A stretch of DNA of 64,000 nucleotides from Idiomarina seosinensis_A (GTDB lineage Bacteria; Pseudomonadota; Gammaproteobacteria; Enterobacterales; Alteromonadaceae). The DNA lies in assembly GCF_044797955.1 (NCBI RefSeq), contig NZ_CP085211.1, positions 2,232,001 to 2,296,000 on the forward strand, in the 5' to 3' direction. Shown here piece by piece: positions 34,687 to 43,256 of the stretch (the stretch's first letter is position 1; every line of letters begins with the position of its first letter). A program made the position numbers and the translations under genes. The notes under the pieces are model-generated. The model saw only the letters and a list, made by a program, of their open reading frames with translations. It ran no database searches and was not told the origin of the DNA.

Positions 34687-34916
34687 TGAAAGATACGACC
34701 ACCTTAATCCAACGTATTGACGACCTGGAAGCAAAAATAGCCTTTCAGGAAGATACTATCGACTCGCTAAACCAGTTGGTTACACAACAATCGGGTGAGC
34801 TTGCTACCATTCAGGAGCAATTACGCTGGCTGGGTCGTAAGTTTAATCAGCTACAGCAACAAACCGAGGGGCCTGACAGTGATCCCGCTCAAGAGCCACC
34901 ACCGCCCCATTATTGA
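34686..34916 (+). CDS. slyX: SlyX family protein
   Basis: A 76-residue coiled-coil protein of unknown function. The pattern IDDLEAKIAFQEDTIDSLNQ then LRWLGRKFNQL and the proline-rich end PPPPHY are typical of SlyX. It is translationally coupled to the WD40 lipoprotein gene and close to fkpA, consistent with the enterobacterial slyX-fkpA neighbourhood. Confidence 0.93.
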   Translation: MKDTTTLIQRIDDLEAKIAFQEDTIDSLNQLVTQQSGELATIQEQLRWLGRKFNQLQQQTEGPDSDPAQEPPPPHY

Positions 34917-34970
34917 AACCGCTCAGTGGCTAGGGTATAAAGGTCGTTCACATTTTTTTAACGAGCGTTT

Positions 34971-35870
34971 ATGTCTGCTAAACACCCAATTATTGCGGTA
35001 ACCGGCTCGTCCGGAGCCGGCACCACCACCACCGGCCAGGCACTGAGACATATTTTTCGGTCGCTTGGTGTAACCGCCGCTTTTGTCGAAGGGGATAGTT
35101 TTCATCGCTATTCCCGTCCCGAAATGGACGTAGAAATCCGCAAGGCGCAGGAGCTTGGTAAGCACATCAGTTACTTTGGCGCTGAAGCAAACAACTTCGA
35201 AGCTTTGCAGCAGCTATTTCAGGAATATGGGCAGAGCGGCCAGGGTCAGGTGCGGCGTTACCTGCACAGCTTTGATGATGCGGTGCCCTATAACCAGATG
35301 CCCGGTACATTTACCCCCTGGGAAAACCTGCCTGACAATACTGACGCGCTTTTTTACGAAGGATTACACGGTGGAGTTTCCGGGGCTAACTATGATGTTG
35401 CCCAGTACGTTGACTTATTGATTGGTATGGTACCTATCGTTAACCTGGAATGGATACAAAAGCTGATCCGGGACACCCAGGACCGTGGCCACTCTCGTGA
35501 GGCCGTCACCACCAGTATTGTGCGCAGTATGGAAGACTATATCCATCATATTGTCCCGCAATTTTCCCGCACTCACATAAACTTTCAGCGGGTACCGACC
35601 GTTGACACCTCTAATCCGTTTAGTGCAAAAGATATCCCGTCATTAGATGAAAGTTTTGTGGTGATTCGTTTCAGAGGCATTAAAAACGTAGACTTTTCGT
35701 ACTATTTACAGATGATTGACGGCTCATTCATGTCACGCACCAACACCTTAGTCGTGCCGGGCGGAAAAATGGCGCTGGCTATGGAGCTTATTCTGACGCC
35801 ATTGATTGAACAGATTATTGAACGGAAACTGAAAGCCAGAACCCAATTAGACTGGATTAGCTCTAAGTAG
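34971..35870 (+). CDS. prkB: Phosphoribulokinase-family protein PrkB
   Basis: A 299-residue P-loop kinase closely resembling E. coli PrkB. The nucleotide-binding loop is GSSGAGTTTTG, with Thr where most P-loops have Lys, as in other PrkB proteins. EGDSFHRYSRPEMD, HISYFGAEANNFE and GTFTPWENLP are shared signatures. No RuBisCO or other Calvin-cycle gene is in the window, so a carbon-fixation role is unlikely; the physiological substrate in heterotrophs is not established. Its neighbours yhfA and ast genes match the usual surroundings, though crp, a common neighbour, is absent here. Confidence 0.92.
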   Translation: MSAKHPIIAVTGSSGAGTTTTGQALRHIFRSLGVTAAFVEGDSFHRYSRPEMDVEIRKAQELGKHISYFGAEANNFEALQQLFQEYGQSGQGQVRRYLHSFDDAVPYNQMPGTFTPWENLPDNTDALFYEGLHGGVSGANYDVAQYVDLLIGMVPIVNLEWIQKLIRDTQDRGHSREAVTTSIVRSMEDYIHHIVPQFSRTHINFQRVPTVDTSNPFSAKDIPSLDESFVVIRFRGIKNVDFSYYLQMIDGSFMSRTNTLVVPGGKMALAMELILTPLIEQIIERKLKARTQLDWISSK

Positions 35871-35873
35871 CTT

Positions 35874-36731
35874 TCAGCCCTCTTCAACCAGCCAGCGATA
35901 ATGGCTTTCTGCACCCGCACTTTGGGCTAACTGGTCACGCAAATAAGCGAGCAGTTGATCTAACTCGTTAACCAGTCCAAAGGGGGGGTTAACCCAGACA
36001 AAACCACATCCATGTAAGCCTTTGCCACCATCGGTCGAACGGATCATGAGTTCGATAACTAAAGTCTTTGGGATATCATTAATTGCCGCGACATCGCGAT
36101 GGAAGGCAGCGATTTTTACCGTATCCTTAATAGGATACCAGACTGCATAGCTGCCGGTTTGCCAACGCTTCAGGCCTTTTGTTAAGGCAGTCACAACCTG
36201 ATCAAACTCATCCAGTTGTTCAAACGGCGGATCAATCAGCACTAAACCACGTTTTTCAGGCGGTGGTAGTAAAGCAGACACCGCCTGATAACCATTTTGC
36301 GGGGCCAATACTTGTACAGAACATTCGGACGCTGCAGAGACAATGTTGTGTTTTAATGTTTCGCCGTCCTGGCTATGAAGCTCACAAACAATGAGCCGAT
36401 CCTGCGCTCTCATTAAGCTACCGGACAACCATGGCGAGCCTGGATAGTAGCGTACTTCGTCAGTCTCATTTAATTGCCGGATCACCTGCAAATAATCATC
36501 GGTAAATTCAGGCGCGTCAGAGTCTCGAAAAAGCTGGCTGATACCCTGCTCATACTCTCCAGTCTTATTAGCCTGTTCCTCTGTCAAGTCATAGCGACCG
36601 ATGCCGCCATGGGTATCCAGCATAAAATAGGGCTTCTGTTTTTTATTCAGATAGCCTAAAGCCCGGCTTAAGAGCAGATGCTTAAACACATCGGCAAAAT
36701 TACCGGCGTGGTAAATGTGCCGATAGTTCAC
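35874..36731 (-). CDS. rlmJ: 23S rRNA (adenine(2030)-N6)-methyltransferase
   Basis: SAM-dependent enzyme that methylates A2030 of 23S rRNA. It has 285 residues and begins MNYRHIYHAGNFADVFKH, a signature of RlmJ. LDTHGGIGRYDL corresponds to the SAM-binding segment and VLIDPPFEQ is the DPPF catalytic motif of N6-adenine methyltransferases. The start overlaps the stop codon of the upstream OsmC-family gene by 4 bp, so it is the last gene of the astC-led run. Confidence 0.96.
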   Translation of the reverse strand: MNYRHIYHAGNFADVFKHLLLSRALGYLNKKQKPYFMLDTHGGIGRYDLTEEQANKTGEYEQGISQLFRDSDAPEFTDDYLQVIRQLNETDEVRYYPGSPWLSGSLMRAQDRLIVCELHSQDGETLKHNIVSAASECSVQVLAPQNGYQAVSALLPPPEKRGLVLIDPPFEQLDEFDQVVTALTKGLKRWQTGSYAVWYPIKDTVKIAAFHRDVAAINDIPKTLVIELMIRSTDGGKGLHGCGFVWVNPPFGLVNELDQLLAYLRDQLAQSAGAESHYRWLVEEG

Positions 36732-37147
36732 GCTGTTTTAATCGTATAACTGTGCTGCATTTCAACACTGGCTTCGAGCATTTTTGCTACTGAGCAGTAT
36801 TTTTCAGCTGAAAGTTGCACGGCCCGCTGCACATGCTGTTCCGCAACGTTATGACCTGTCACAATAAACTGCAGGTGAATCGACTTGAACACGTTAGGTA
36901 TACCGCCCACTCGTTCAGCACTTACCTGGCACTCACACTGGACCACCTGCTGCCGCGCTTTCTCCAGAATGTTTACTACATCCACTGAAGCACAGCTGCC
37001 GGCTGCCATTAAGACCATCTCCATCGGACTGGGCGCGGTGCCTGGCGCGTTACCGTCAAGGACAGTCTGATGCCCGCTCCCCGACTCTGCCACAAAGGTT
37101 AAGCCATCAATCCATTTGACGGACGCAGTCAGTGTATTCTCAGACAT
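36728..37147 (-). CDS. yhfA: OsmC family protein, YhfA type
   Basis: A 139-residue protein of the OsmC/Ohr superfamily, many of whose members reduce peroxides through two cysteines. It closely follows E. coli YhfA: VKWIDGLTFVAESGSGHQ, APSPMEMVLMAAGSCASVDVVNIL with one Cys, and LSAEKYCSVAKMLE with the second. Its role is not known. It lies 8 bp after the DUF3802 gene and overlaps rlmJ by 4 bp. Confidence 0.93.
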   Translation of the reverse strand: MSENTLTASVKWIDGLTFVAESGSGHQTVLDGNAPGTAPSPMEMVLMAAGSCASVDVVNILEKARQQVVQCECQVSAERVGGIPNVFKSIHLQFIVTGHNVAEQHVQRAVQLSAEKYCSVAKMLEASVEMQHSYTIKTA

Positions 37148-37155
37148 AATATTCC

Positions 37156-37497
37156 TTATTGATTGAGTTTCTCGTCAAACAGGTTTTTAACCAGGCCAAC
37201 AAACTCTTTCACAAACTCTTCCTGGCTAGCGGTCGGGTGATTATTCAGGACCGAAGATAAGACTTCTTCAAGATCGTACATAATGGCATCCGCTTCCCGC
37301 ACAATATTGAGGCGCGTCTCCTGGCTCAGTTGATTTTGCTCAAATACAGCCATAATGCTCTCCCCGAGCTTCTCTTCAAGCAGCTCGCGAAGTGTGTAAT
37401 CTGCGGTATGAGCAGTACCCGTATTTTGAGAAAATAGGGGGAGCTGGCCAGTCAAATACTGAACCAGCTCCAGATAACCATCAGTGTCAACAATCAT
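37156..37497 (-). CDS. DUF3802 family protein
   Basis: A 113-residue acidic, helical protein beginning MIVDTDGYLELVQYLTGQL, which I recognise as the DUF3802 family found next to ast genes in Shewanella and relatives. No signal peptide, membrane segment or catalytic motif is seen. It is 11 bp after astD and 8 bp before yhfA, so it belongs to the ast transcript; whether it acts in arginine catabolism is unknown. Confidence 0.75.
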   Translation of the reverse strand: MIVDTDGYLELVQYLTGQLPLFSQNTGTAHTADYTLRELLEEKLGESIMAVFEQNQLSQETRLNIVREADAIMYDLEEVLSSVLNNHPTASQEEFVKEFVGLVKNLFDEKLNQ

Positions 37498-37508
37498 AAA
37501 AGCTCAAC

Positions 37509-38978
37509 TTAAAATGTTAGCCCCGGGGCCAATGTTTCCGGTAATGACATACTATCAGCTTCGACTGATGCCACCGGGTAAGAACAGTAATCGGCCGCAT
37601 AATAAGCGCTGGCGCGGTGGTTACCACTGGCACCAATACCGCCAAAGGGTGCTGCACTGCTGGCTCCGGTAATTGGCTTGTTCCAGTTTACAATTCCTGC
37701 TCTTATGTGCTTGAAAAAGTGGCGATAAGTCGCTTCATCGTCACACAAAATACCGGCGGACAGACCAAACTCGGTATTGTTAGCCTCTTTAATGGCCTCA
37801 TCCAATTCTTTAAAACGGTACACTTTCAGCAGCGGTCCGAAGTACTCTTCATCAGGAACTTCGTCTATCTTGCTAACGTCGACAATACCCGGGCTGACAA
37901 AACCTTTTTTCGGATCTTCCTGCACCAGTCGTACCAGTGATGTGCCACCTAAGCGCAACAGTTCATTCTGGGCATCGACCATTCCGGTTGCAGCTTTAGC
38001 TGAAATCATGGCACCCATAAACGGTTGCGGGTCTGCTTCATAGTCATCCACGGCAATTTTCTTAGTCACCTCGACCAGCCGATCCAAGACTGCCTGACCT
38101 CGTGGGGTGTCTTCAATAAATAACCGGCGCGCACAGGTGCAACGCTGCCCTGAGGTAATATAAGCCGATTGCACAATATTGTGTACCGCCGCATCAACAT
38201 CAGCCACATCCGTAACAATCAGTGGGTTGTTGCCCCCCATCTCAAGAGCGAGTATTTTATCCGGCCGGCCACCAAACTGTTTATGCAGCAAATGGCCAGT
38301 ATTCGAAGAGCCGGTGAAATACAGCCCGTCAAGCTGCGGGTGAACAGACAAAGCCTTACCCGTTTCCACTTCGCCCTGTAGTAAATTCAATACACCGTCG
38401 GGAATACCAGCTTTTTGCCATAGTTTAACGGTAAACTCAGCGACTTTAGGCGTTAGTTCTGACGGTTTAAAAACAACGGTATTACCGGCAATCAGTGCCG
38501 GTACAATATGACCATTCGGCAGATGTCCGGGAAAATTGTACGGGCCATAAACAGCAACAACGCCATGGGGTTTGTGACGTACAAAAGCTTTTGCTCCCGG
38601 CATTGGATTTTCCACCGTGCCGGTGCGTTCGTGATAGGCTCGCTCCGAGATAGCAACTTTACCAACCATAGCACCAACTTCCGTGCGGGTTTCCCAAAGC
38701 GGCTTGCCCGTCTCTTCTGCTATGACAAAAGCAAGCTCCTCTTTATTTTCTTCCAGCAGTTTTGAGAAACGCTGGCAAATGGCCAATCGTTCGTTAAAGT
38801 CGGTCTGAGACCATTGCGGAAAAGCTTTTCGGGCGGCCAGAACCGCTGCTTCAACTTGTTCATCATCGGCCGCCGCACCTTCCCAAACCGGCTCGTTACG
38901 AGCGGGATCAATGGACTTAAAAAGTTTACCGTTACCGGCTGACCAGCAACCCTGAATAAATTGTACACTGGAACTCAT
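37509..38978 (-). CDS. astD: Succinylglutamate-semialdehyde dehydrogenase
   Basis: Fourth step of the arginine succinyltransferase (AST) pathway: oxidises succinylglutamate semialdehyde with NAD. The ATG at 38978 follows an AGGAG site and gives 489 residues. Aldehyde dehydrogenase features are complete: YGPYNFPGHLPNGHIVPAL, GSSNTGHLLH for NAD binding, catalytic Glu in LEMGGNNPL and catalytic Cys in GQRCTCARRLF. It is 14 bp after astA. Confidence 0.96.
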   Translation of the reverse strand: MSSSVQFIQGCWSAGNGKLFKSIDPARNEPVWEGAAADDEQVEAAVLAARKAFPQWSQTDFNERLAICQRFSKLLEENKEELAFVIAEETGKPLWETRTEVGAMVGKVAISERAYHERTGTVENPMPGAKAFVRHKPHGVVAVYGPYNFPGHLPNGHIVPALIAGNTVVFKPSELTPKVAEFTVKLWQKAGIPDGVLNLLQGEVETGKALSVHPQLDGLYFTGSSNTGHLLHKQFGGRPDKILALEMGGNNPLIVTDVADVDAAVHNIVQSAYITSGQRCTCARRLFIEDTPRGQAVLDRLVEVTKKIAVDDYEADPQPFMGAMISAKAATGMVDAQNELLRLGGTSLVRLVQEDPKKGFVSPGIVDVSKIDEVPDEEYFGPLLKVYRFKELDEAIKEANNTEFGLSAGILCDDEATYRHFFKHIRAGIVNWNKPITGASSAAPFGGIGASGNHRASAYYAADYCSYPVASVEADSMSLPETLAPGLTF

Positions 38979-38992
38979 TAACTGATCTCCTG

Positions 38993-40015
38993 TTACAAAG
39001 CGACAACACGGGCGTTGTCGCCTGATTCTAAATGTAAATGGCGAGCCTGATCTGCAGTCAGCCATAGTTCATCTGACTGTGCGTTCAGGGCCACTTGTGA
39101 TGCGCGAAATTTACTCAGCTGAGTATTGCAGACAATATGCGGCTCGGCTGCCTGGGCATCGACTTTAGCGGTGATCCGAACCGGTAGCAAGCGACTGTTG
39201 CGTACGCTATGTAAATTGCACACTTCGGCTTCTACGGTTGGTCCTGCATCAAAAATATCAACAAACCCACGCCGCCGAAAGCCCTCAGATTCCAATAAGC
39301 GCAGCGCCGGCCGGGTGTTGTCGTGAACTTTTCCGATGACCGCCCGGGCTTGTTCGGATAATAAACACGTATAGATGGGAAAGCGTGGCATTAATTCAGC
39401 AATGAATGTCTTTTCGCCAATACCGCTTAAATAGTCGGCCTTGGGGAAATCCACCGAAAAAAAGTGCTGTTGTAACCACTGCCAGAAGGGCGATTCGCCA
39501 TTCTCGTCGGAAACACCGCGCATTTCCGCTATCACCCAGTCGCTAAAGCGCTGTTTAAACTGAGCCAGAAATAACATCCGGAAACGCGACAAGGTCCTGC
39601 CGTTCATATTTTGGCGGTAAGGTTCGCGTAAAAATAGCGTACAAAGCTCTGAAACCCCTGTGTAGTCATTACAAAGGGTCAAAGTTTCGAGCGCATTATA
39701 GACATTCAGCTGCTCCGAGTGGTGGACCACTTTGCCTAGTCGGTAATGCCAAAAAGACTCGGATAAACCCACCGCCGCTTCGATACCACTTACTCCGGCT
39801 ATCTCACCCGTATCCGTATCTTCCATAACGAACAGGTAACTTTCATTACCCGGACGTTCTATATCCTGTTTGGTAAACGCCGCCTTAGCATTGGTGATAC
39901 GGCGCTCAAGCAGACTCTGGTCGACAGGCAAAGAGGTAAAGCCGTGGCCCGACTCGACTGCACAGTCGTACAGGCCGGGATAGTCTGATGACTCAATAGG
40001 TCGAATCAGCAACAT
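38993..40015 (-). CDS. astA: Arginine N-succinyltransferase
   Basis: First step of the AST pathway: transfers succinyl from succinyl-CoA to arginine. It has 340 residues. Typical segments are IRPIESSDYPGLYDCAVESGHGFTSLP at the start, LCTLFLREPYRQNMNGRTLSR, and ESEGFRRRGFVDIFDAGPTVEA. It follows astC by 12 bp. Its reading frame and length are normal. Confidence 0.97.
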   Translation of the reverse strand: MLLIRPIESSDYPGLYDCAVESGHGFTSLPVDQSLLERRITNAKAAFTKQDIERPGNESYLFVMEDTDTGEIAGVSGIEAAVGLSESFWHYRLGKVVHHSEQLNVYNALETLTLCNDYTGVSELCTLFLREPYRQNMNGRTLSRFRMLFLAQFKQRFSDWVIAEMRGVSDENGESPFWQWLQQHFFSVDFPKADYLSGIGEKTFIAELMPRFPIYTCLLSEQARAVIGKVHDNTRPALRLLESEGFRRRGFVDIFDAGPTVEAEVCNLHSVRNSRLLPVRITAKVDAQAAEPHIVCNTQLSKFRASQVALNAQSDELWLTADQARHLHLESGDNARVVAL

Positions 40016-40027
40016 AGTCGCTTCCTT

Positions 40028-41254
40028 TTATTGCGCGACAACTTGTGCCACAGCTTTTTCCAGACGCTGCAAACCTTCTTTGACATCATCTTCGGGAATA
40101 ATAAGTGAGGGAGTAAAGCGCAGCACGTTAGCACCGGCAATCAGTACCATCACACCATGCTCCTGACCCGCCAGCATGAAATCTTTGGCCCGACCGGCAT
40201 ATGAATCACTGAGCTCTGCACCAATCAGGCAGCCCTTACCGCGAACTTCTTTAAATACGCCGTAACGCTCACCGATAGCATTCAGCTGTTCTTTCAGCCA
40301 TTGCTCACGCGATTTAACTCCATCCAGCACTTCCTTTGTGTTAACAAAGTTCAGGACTGCTTCAGAAACGGCACAGGCCAGTGGGTTTCCGCCATAGGTG
40401 CTGCCATGTGTTCCGGGTTTTAAATGCGCTGCAACCGCCTCAGTAGCCAGCATCGCCCCAATAGGGAAACCGCCGCCCAGAGATTTTGCGGTAGTGAGGA
40501 TATCGGGCATCACATCAAACTGTTCATAAGCGTACAGGGTGCCTGTGCGGCCAAAGCCTGTCTGCACCTCATCAAAAATAAGTAATGCCTGGTGTTGATC
40601 ACAAAGTTCACGCACTTGCTTAACAAAGTCGGCATCAGGCGGAACAACACCACCTTCACCCTGTAATGGCTCCATCATAACAGCACAGGTTTTGTCCGAG
40701 ATAAGTTCTCGTAAAGCGTCAATATCATTATATGGTACGTGCTCGATACCACCGGGCTTTGGACCAAAACCCTCAGAATATGCTGGTTGCCCGCCAACCG
40801 TCACGGTAAAGAACGTGCGGCCGTGAAAGCCCTTACTAAACGCTATAATTTGCTGCTTATCTTCATTATGTTCTTCCAATGCCCAGCGACGCGCCAATTT
40901 CAATGCCGCCTCGTTTGCCTCGGCACCCGAGTTTGCAAAGTAAACACGGTCAGCAAAGGTTGTCTCGACCAGCCGCTTAGCCAGGCGAATAGCAGGCTCA
41001 TTAGTAAAAACATTACTCAAATGCCAAAGCTTCTCACTTTGCTGCTTTAAAGCAGAAACCATAACAGGATGGCAATGGCCCAGACAGTTAACCGCAATAC
41101 CCCCGGCAAAATCGATATATTCTTTACCCTGCTGATCCCAGACTCGTGAGCCTTCGCCTTTAACCGGGATCATTTGGGCCGGGTTGTAGTTAGGAACCAT
41201 CACGTCATTAAACGTTTCACGGGTTACCGTCTGTGTATTTTGATTATCTGCCAT
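40028..41254 (-). CDS. astC: Acetylornithine/succinylornithine aminotransferase
   Basis: PLP enzyme of the class III aminotransferases, 408 residues. The PLP-lysine is in TAKSLGGGFPIGAML, with FDEVQTGFGRTG and HGSTYGGNPLACAV also present. Next to astA and astD it should act on succinylornithine in arginine breakdown, but ArgD and AstC are interchangeable and this gene may also serve arginine synthesis (argD). It is the first gene of the six-gene run. A weak promoter, CAGACA-N17-CATAAT, can be read about 70-95 bp upstream. astB and astE are not in the window. Confidence 0.95.
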   Translation of the reverse strand: MADNQNTQTVTRETFNDVMVPNYNPAQMIPVKGEGSRVWDQQGKEYIDFAGGIAVNCLGHCHPVMVSALKQQSEKLWHLSNVFTNEPAIRLAKRLVETTFADRVYFANSGAEANEAALKLARRWALEEHNEDKQQIIAFSKGFHGRTFFTVTVGGQPAYSEGFGPKPGGIEHVPYNDIDALRELISDKTCAVMMEPLQGEGGVVPPDADFVKQVRELCDQHQALLIFDEVQTGFGRTGTLYAYEQFDVMPDILTTAKSLGGGFPIGAMLATEAVAAHLKPGTHGSTYGGNPLACAVSEAVLNFVNTKEVLDGVKSREQWLKEQLNAIGERYGVFKEVRGKGCLIGAELSDSYAGRAKDFMLAGQEHGVMVLIAGANVLRFTPSLIIPEDDVKEGLQRLEKAVAQVVAQ

Positions 41255-41405
41255 TGCTCAGTTCCTTATCGCTAATGCGAATTAATTTGATAAGAGTCAT
41301 GGTTAATTAAGGTGTCGCTATTATGCCAAAAATAGCCGCATTTGTCTGTTTTAATTAGCAGGCGGGCCAGATAGGACGCGGCTTTGCTAGACTTTCATAA
41401 GAACC

Positions 41406-41442
41406 GAATAAGTATTCTTAATGCGCCATTACAGGCGCATTA
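41406..41442 (-). promoter_or_regulatory. ArgR-like palindrome and adjacent hairpin between HDOD gene and astC
   Basis: GAATAAGTATTC (41406-41417) is a near-palindrome resembling one ArgR half-site pair (consensus TGAAT-4-ATTCA), about 150 bp upstream of astC. Next to it TAATGCGCC (41419-41427) and GGCGCATTA (41434-41442) form a perfect 9-bp stem with a 6-base loop, 28 bp after the HDOD stop; there is no T-run, so it is a weak terminator at best. Functional ArgR operators usually come as two adjacent boxes, and I see only one. Confidence 0.35.
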
Positions 41443-41469
41443 ATAGTCATAAAAGGCAACTCAAGTCCA

Positions 41470-42645
41470 CTATTGGGGAACGACTATTTTAGGTCGCTTT
41501 AAGTTAAGATTATTAAGTTTTGCAACCAAAGAGGCATCGATACCGTGTTTTTTCAGCAATTGCGAACCTTCTTCAACGGACGCAAGCTCAACATCTCTTA
41601 ACAAACGGTATTCACAAAATGTGTTTGCCTGATCAAGGGCTTTGGCATACGGGGTTAAGTCATCCAGCGACTTCGACTGGGTAAAGCTTAGCAAGTGCTC
41701 ACTTACAGGAACTCGCTGTAAACCCCAACCCTCGGCCACTAAATAGCTGACTTTCCTGTCTTGCTCCAGCATTAAGTTACGCAAGAACCGTTCATCCGGT
41801 TGTAATTTGACTAACGCATTATGTTTATCCGCCTGGCTATCCTTCATACTCTTAATCGCCAGTTCCCGTTGGACATCATCAAAGACCCGCAGATACACTT
41901 TGGTCAGAGCTATTTTGCCTAACTCGTGGAACATACCGATGGTGTACGCTAAAACCGGATCCTTTAATTGACGGATAGTGGCAATTTCATGGGCCAGGAT
42001 GGCTGTACCCAGGCTATGCTCCCAAATTTTACGCCGGAATAGAGTAAACGGCTGAGTCGACGGCGGTAACCAATTCTGCATGATGTACGCAGGCGCCAGG
42101 GTACGGAGATTTTCGCTTCCCATAAAGCTCATGGCAGTACGCAGACTTTCTAGCTTTACCTGTTTCTGTTTACGCCGCTTATCAATAAACGGGGGTTGGT
42201 TAACCGTTCGGATAACACCGGTATGAAACCACTCCATGCCTTGCACAATTTCCTCGATGCGCTTCATCGAGGCGGCTTTAGTACTCAGGATATCCAATAG
42301 CTCGGGCAGCCGCTCGGGCAAAGGAATCAGCCGTTCACGCACATAAGCAGGGTCTTGAATACGCTCCAGAATGCGATAATAAATGGCTTCGTGCAGCTCA
42401 TCAGAAACTCGATCCAGATAACGCTGGCGGGCCTTCTTCATACGCTCCCGTTCATCGTAATTAATTTGCTCGACCTGCAACAAACGGCGCTTCTGCTCCT
42501 GCTGTTCGACCTCGCGACCTTCATCTTTATCACGACTTTTTCGGGCAAAGGGAAAGCTGATCAAATAATTTATGAATCGCTTTTCCAGGCGAAGTGCGGG
42601 ATCTTGGCTTCCACCCTCTGTCGATACTGCAAAAAAATCGTACAT
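41470..42645 (-). CDS. HDOD domain protein
   Basis: A 391-residue cytosolic protein. The ATG at 42645 has a GGAG site 5 bases upstream; a TTG 5 codons earlier is less likely. The N-terminal third is highly charged and probably coiled coil (residues about 35-90). The C-terminal part is an HDOD domain, a degenerate HD-phosphohydrolase fold used in signalling, with WEHSLGTAILAHEIATI and MFHELGKIALTKVY in place of the usual HD pairs. HDOD proteins often work with cyclic di-GMP or chemotaxis systems. It is the last gene of rpe-trpS-pabA-HDOD, 22 bp after pabA. Confidence 0.8.
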   Translation of the reverse strand: MYDFFAVSTEGGSQDPALRLEKRFINYLISFPFARKSRDKDEGREVEQQEQKRRLLQVEQINYDERERMKKARQRYLDRVSDELHEAIYYRILERIQDPAYVRERLIPLPERLPELLDILSTKAASMKRIEEIVQGMEWFHTGVIRTVNQPPFIDKRRKQKQVKLESLRTAMSFMGSENLRTLAPAYIMQNWLPPSTQPFTLFRRKIWEHSLGTAILAHEIATIRQLKDPVLAYTIGMFHELGKIALTKVYLRVFDDVQRELAIKSMKDSQADKHNALVKLQPDERFLRNLMLEQDRKVSYLVAEGWGLQRVPVSEHLLSFTQSKSLDDLTPYAKALDQANTFCEYRLLRDVELASVEEGSQLLKKHGIDASLVAKLNNLNLKRPKIVVPQ

Positions 42646-42667
42646 CAGTACTCCGCGCAATTAGTAT

Positions 42668-43246
42668 TTAGATAACCGAAAGAAAATTTTGTAACAACTG
42701 ATGACCCTGTTTGGTCATCACCGATTCAGGATGAAACTGAACCCCAAAAACTGGCCAGGTCTGGTGCCGGATAGCCATGATCTCGTAACCAAATTCTGCA
42801 CTCTCCACCCAGCTGTCTACCACAAACTCGGGAGCTAACGATTCCGGTTCAATGATCAGCGAATGGTAGCGGGTAACCGTCAACGGCTTTTCCAGCCCGG
42901 CAAATAGCCCCTGCCCGTTATGACTTATGTTTGAAATTTTGCCATGCATGACTCGTTTCGCCTGCACCACAAGGCCCCCAAATACCTGGGCTATCGCCTG
43001 ATGTCCCAGGCAAACCCCCAGAACTGGTACGCGGCCGGCAAAATACTCAATCGCCTGCAGGGAAACCCCGGACTGGTCGGGGGTGCAGGGGCCGGGAGAA
43101 ATCACCAGCGCCTTAATATTTTTTTGCCTGAGCTCATCAAGACTGACTTGATCATTGCGAAAAACTACAACCTTGGCCCCCAGCTCCGCCAAATAGCGCG
43201 CCAGATTGTGCGAAAATGAGTCATAGTTATCAATCAGCGCAATCAT
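42668..43246 (-). CDS. pabA: Aminodeoxychorismate/anthranilate synthase glutaminase subunit
   Basis: Class I glutamine amidotransferase that supplies ammonia to PabB (folate) or TrpE (tryptophan). I start at 43246 (MIALIDNYDSFSHNLARYL), giving 192 residues; longer forms would overlap trpS. The catalytic Cys is in GVCLGHQAIAQ and the His/Glu pair in FGVQFHPESVMT. It lies 10 bp after trpS. PabA and TrpG are hard to separate by sequence; the absence of trp synthesis genes nearby slightly favours pabA or a shared subunit. Confidence 0.9.
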   Translation of the reverse strand: MIALIDNYDSFSHNLARYLAELGAKVVVFRNDQVSLDELRQKNIKALVISPGPCTPDQSGVSLQAIEYFAGRVPVLGVCLGHQAIAQVFGGLVVQAKRVMHGKISNISHNGQGLFAGLEKPLTVTRYHSLIIEPESLAPEFVVDSWVESAEFGYEIMAIRHQTWPVFGVQFHPESVMTKQGHQLLQNFLSVI

Positions 43247-43256
43247 CAGCCAGTCA

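Noticed and set aside
34971..35870. Phosphoribulokinase as evidence of Calvin-cycle carbon fixation
   Set aside because: The sequence is the PrkB type common in heterotrophs and no RuBisCO or other Calvin-cycle genes are present.
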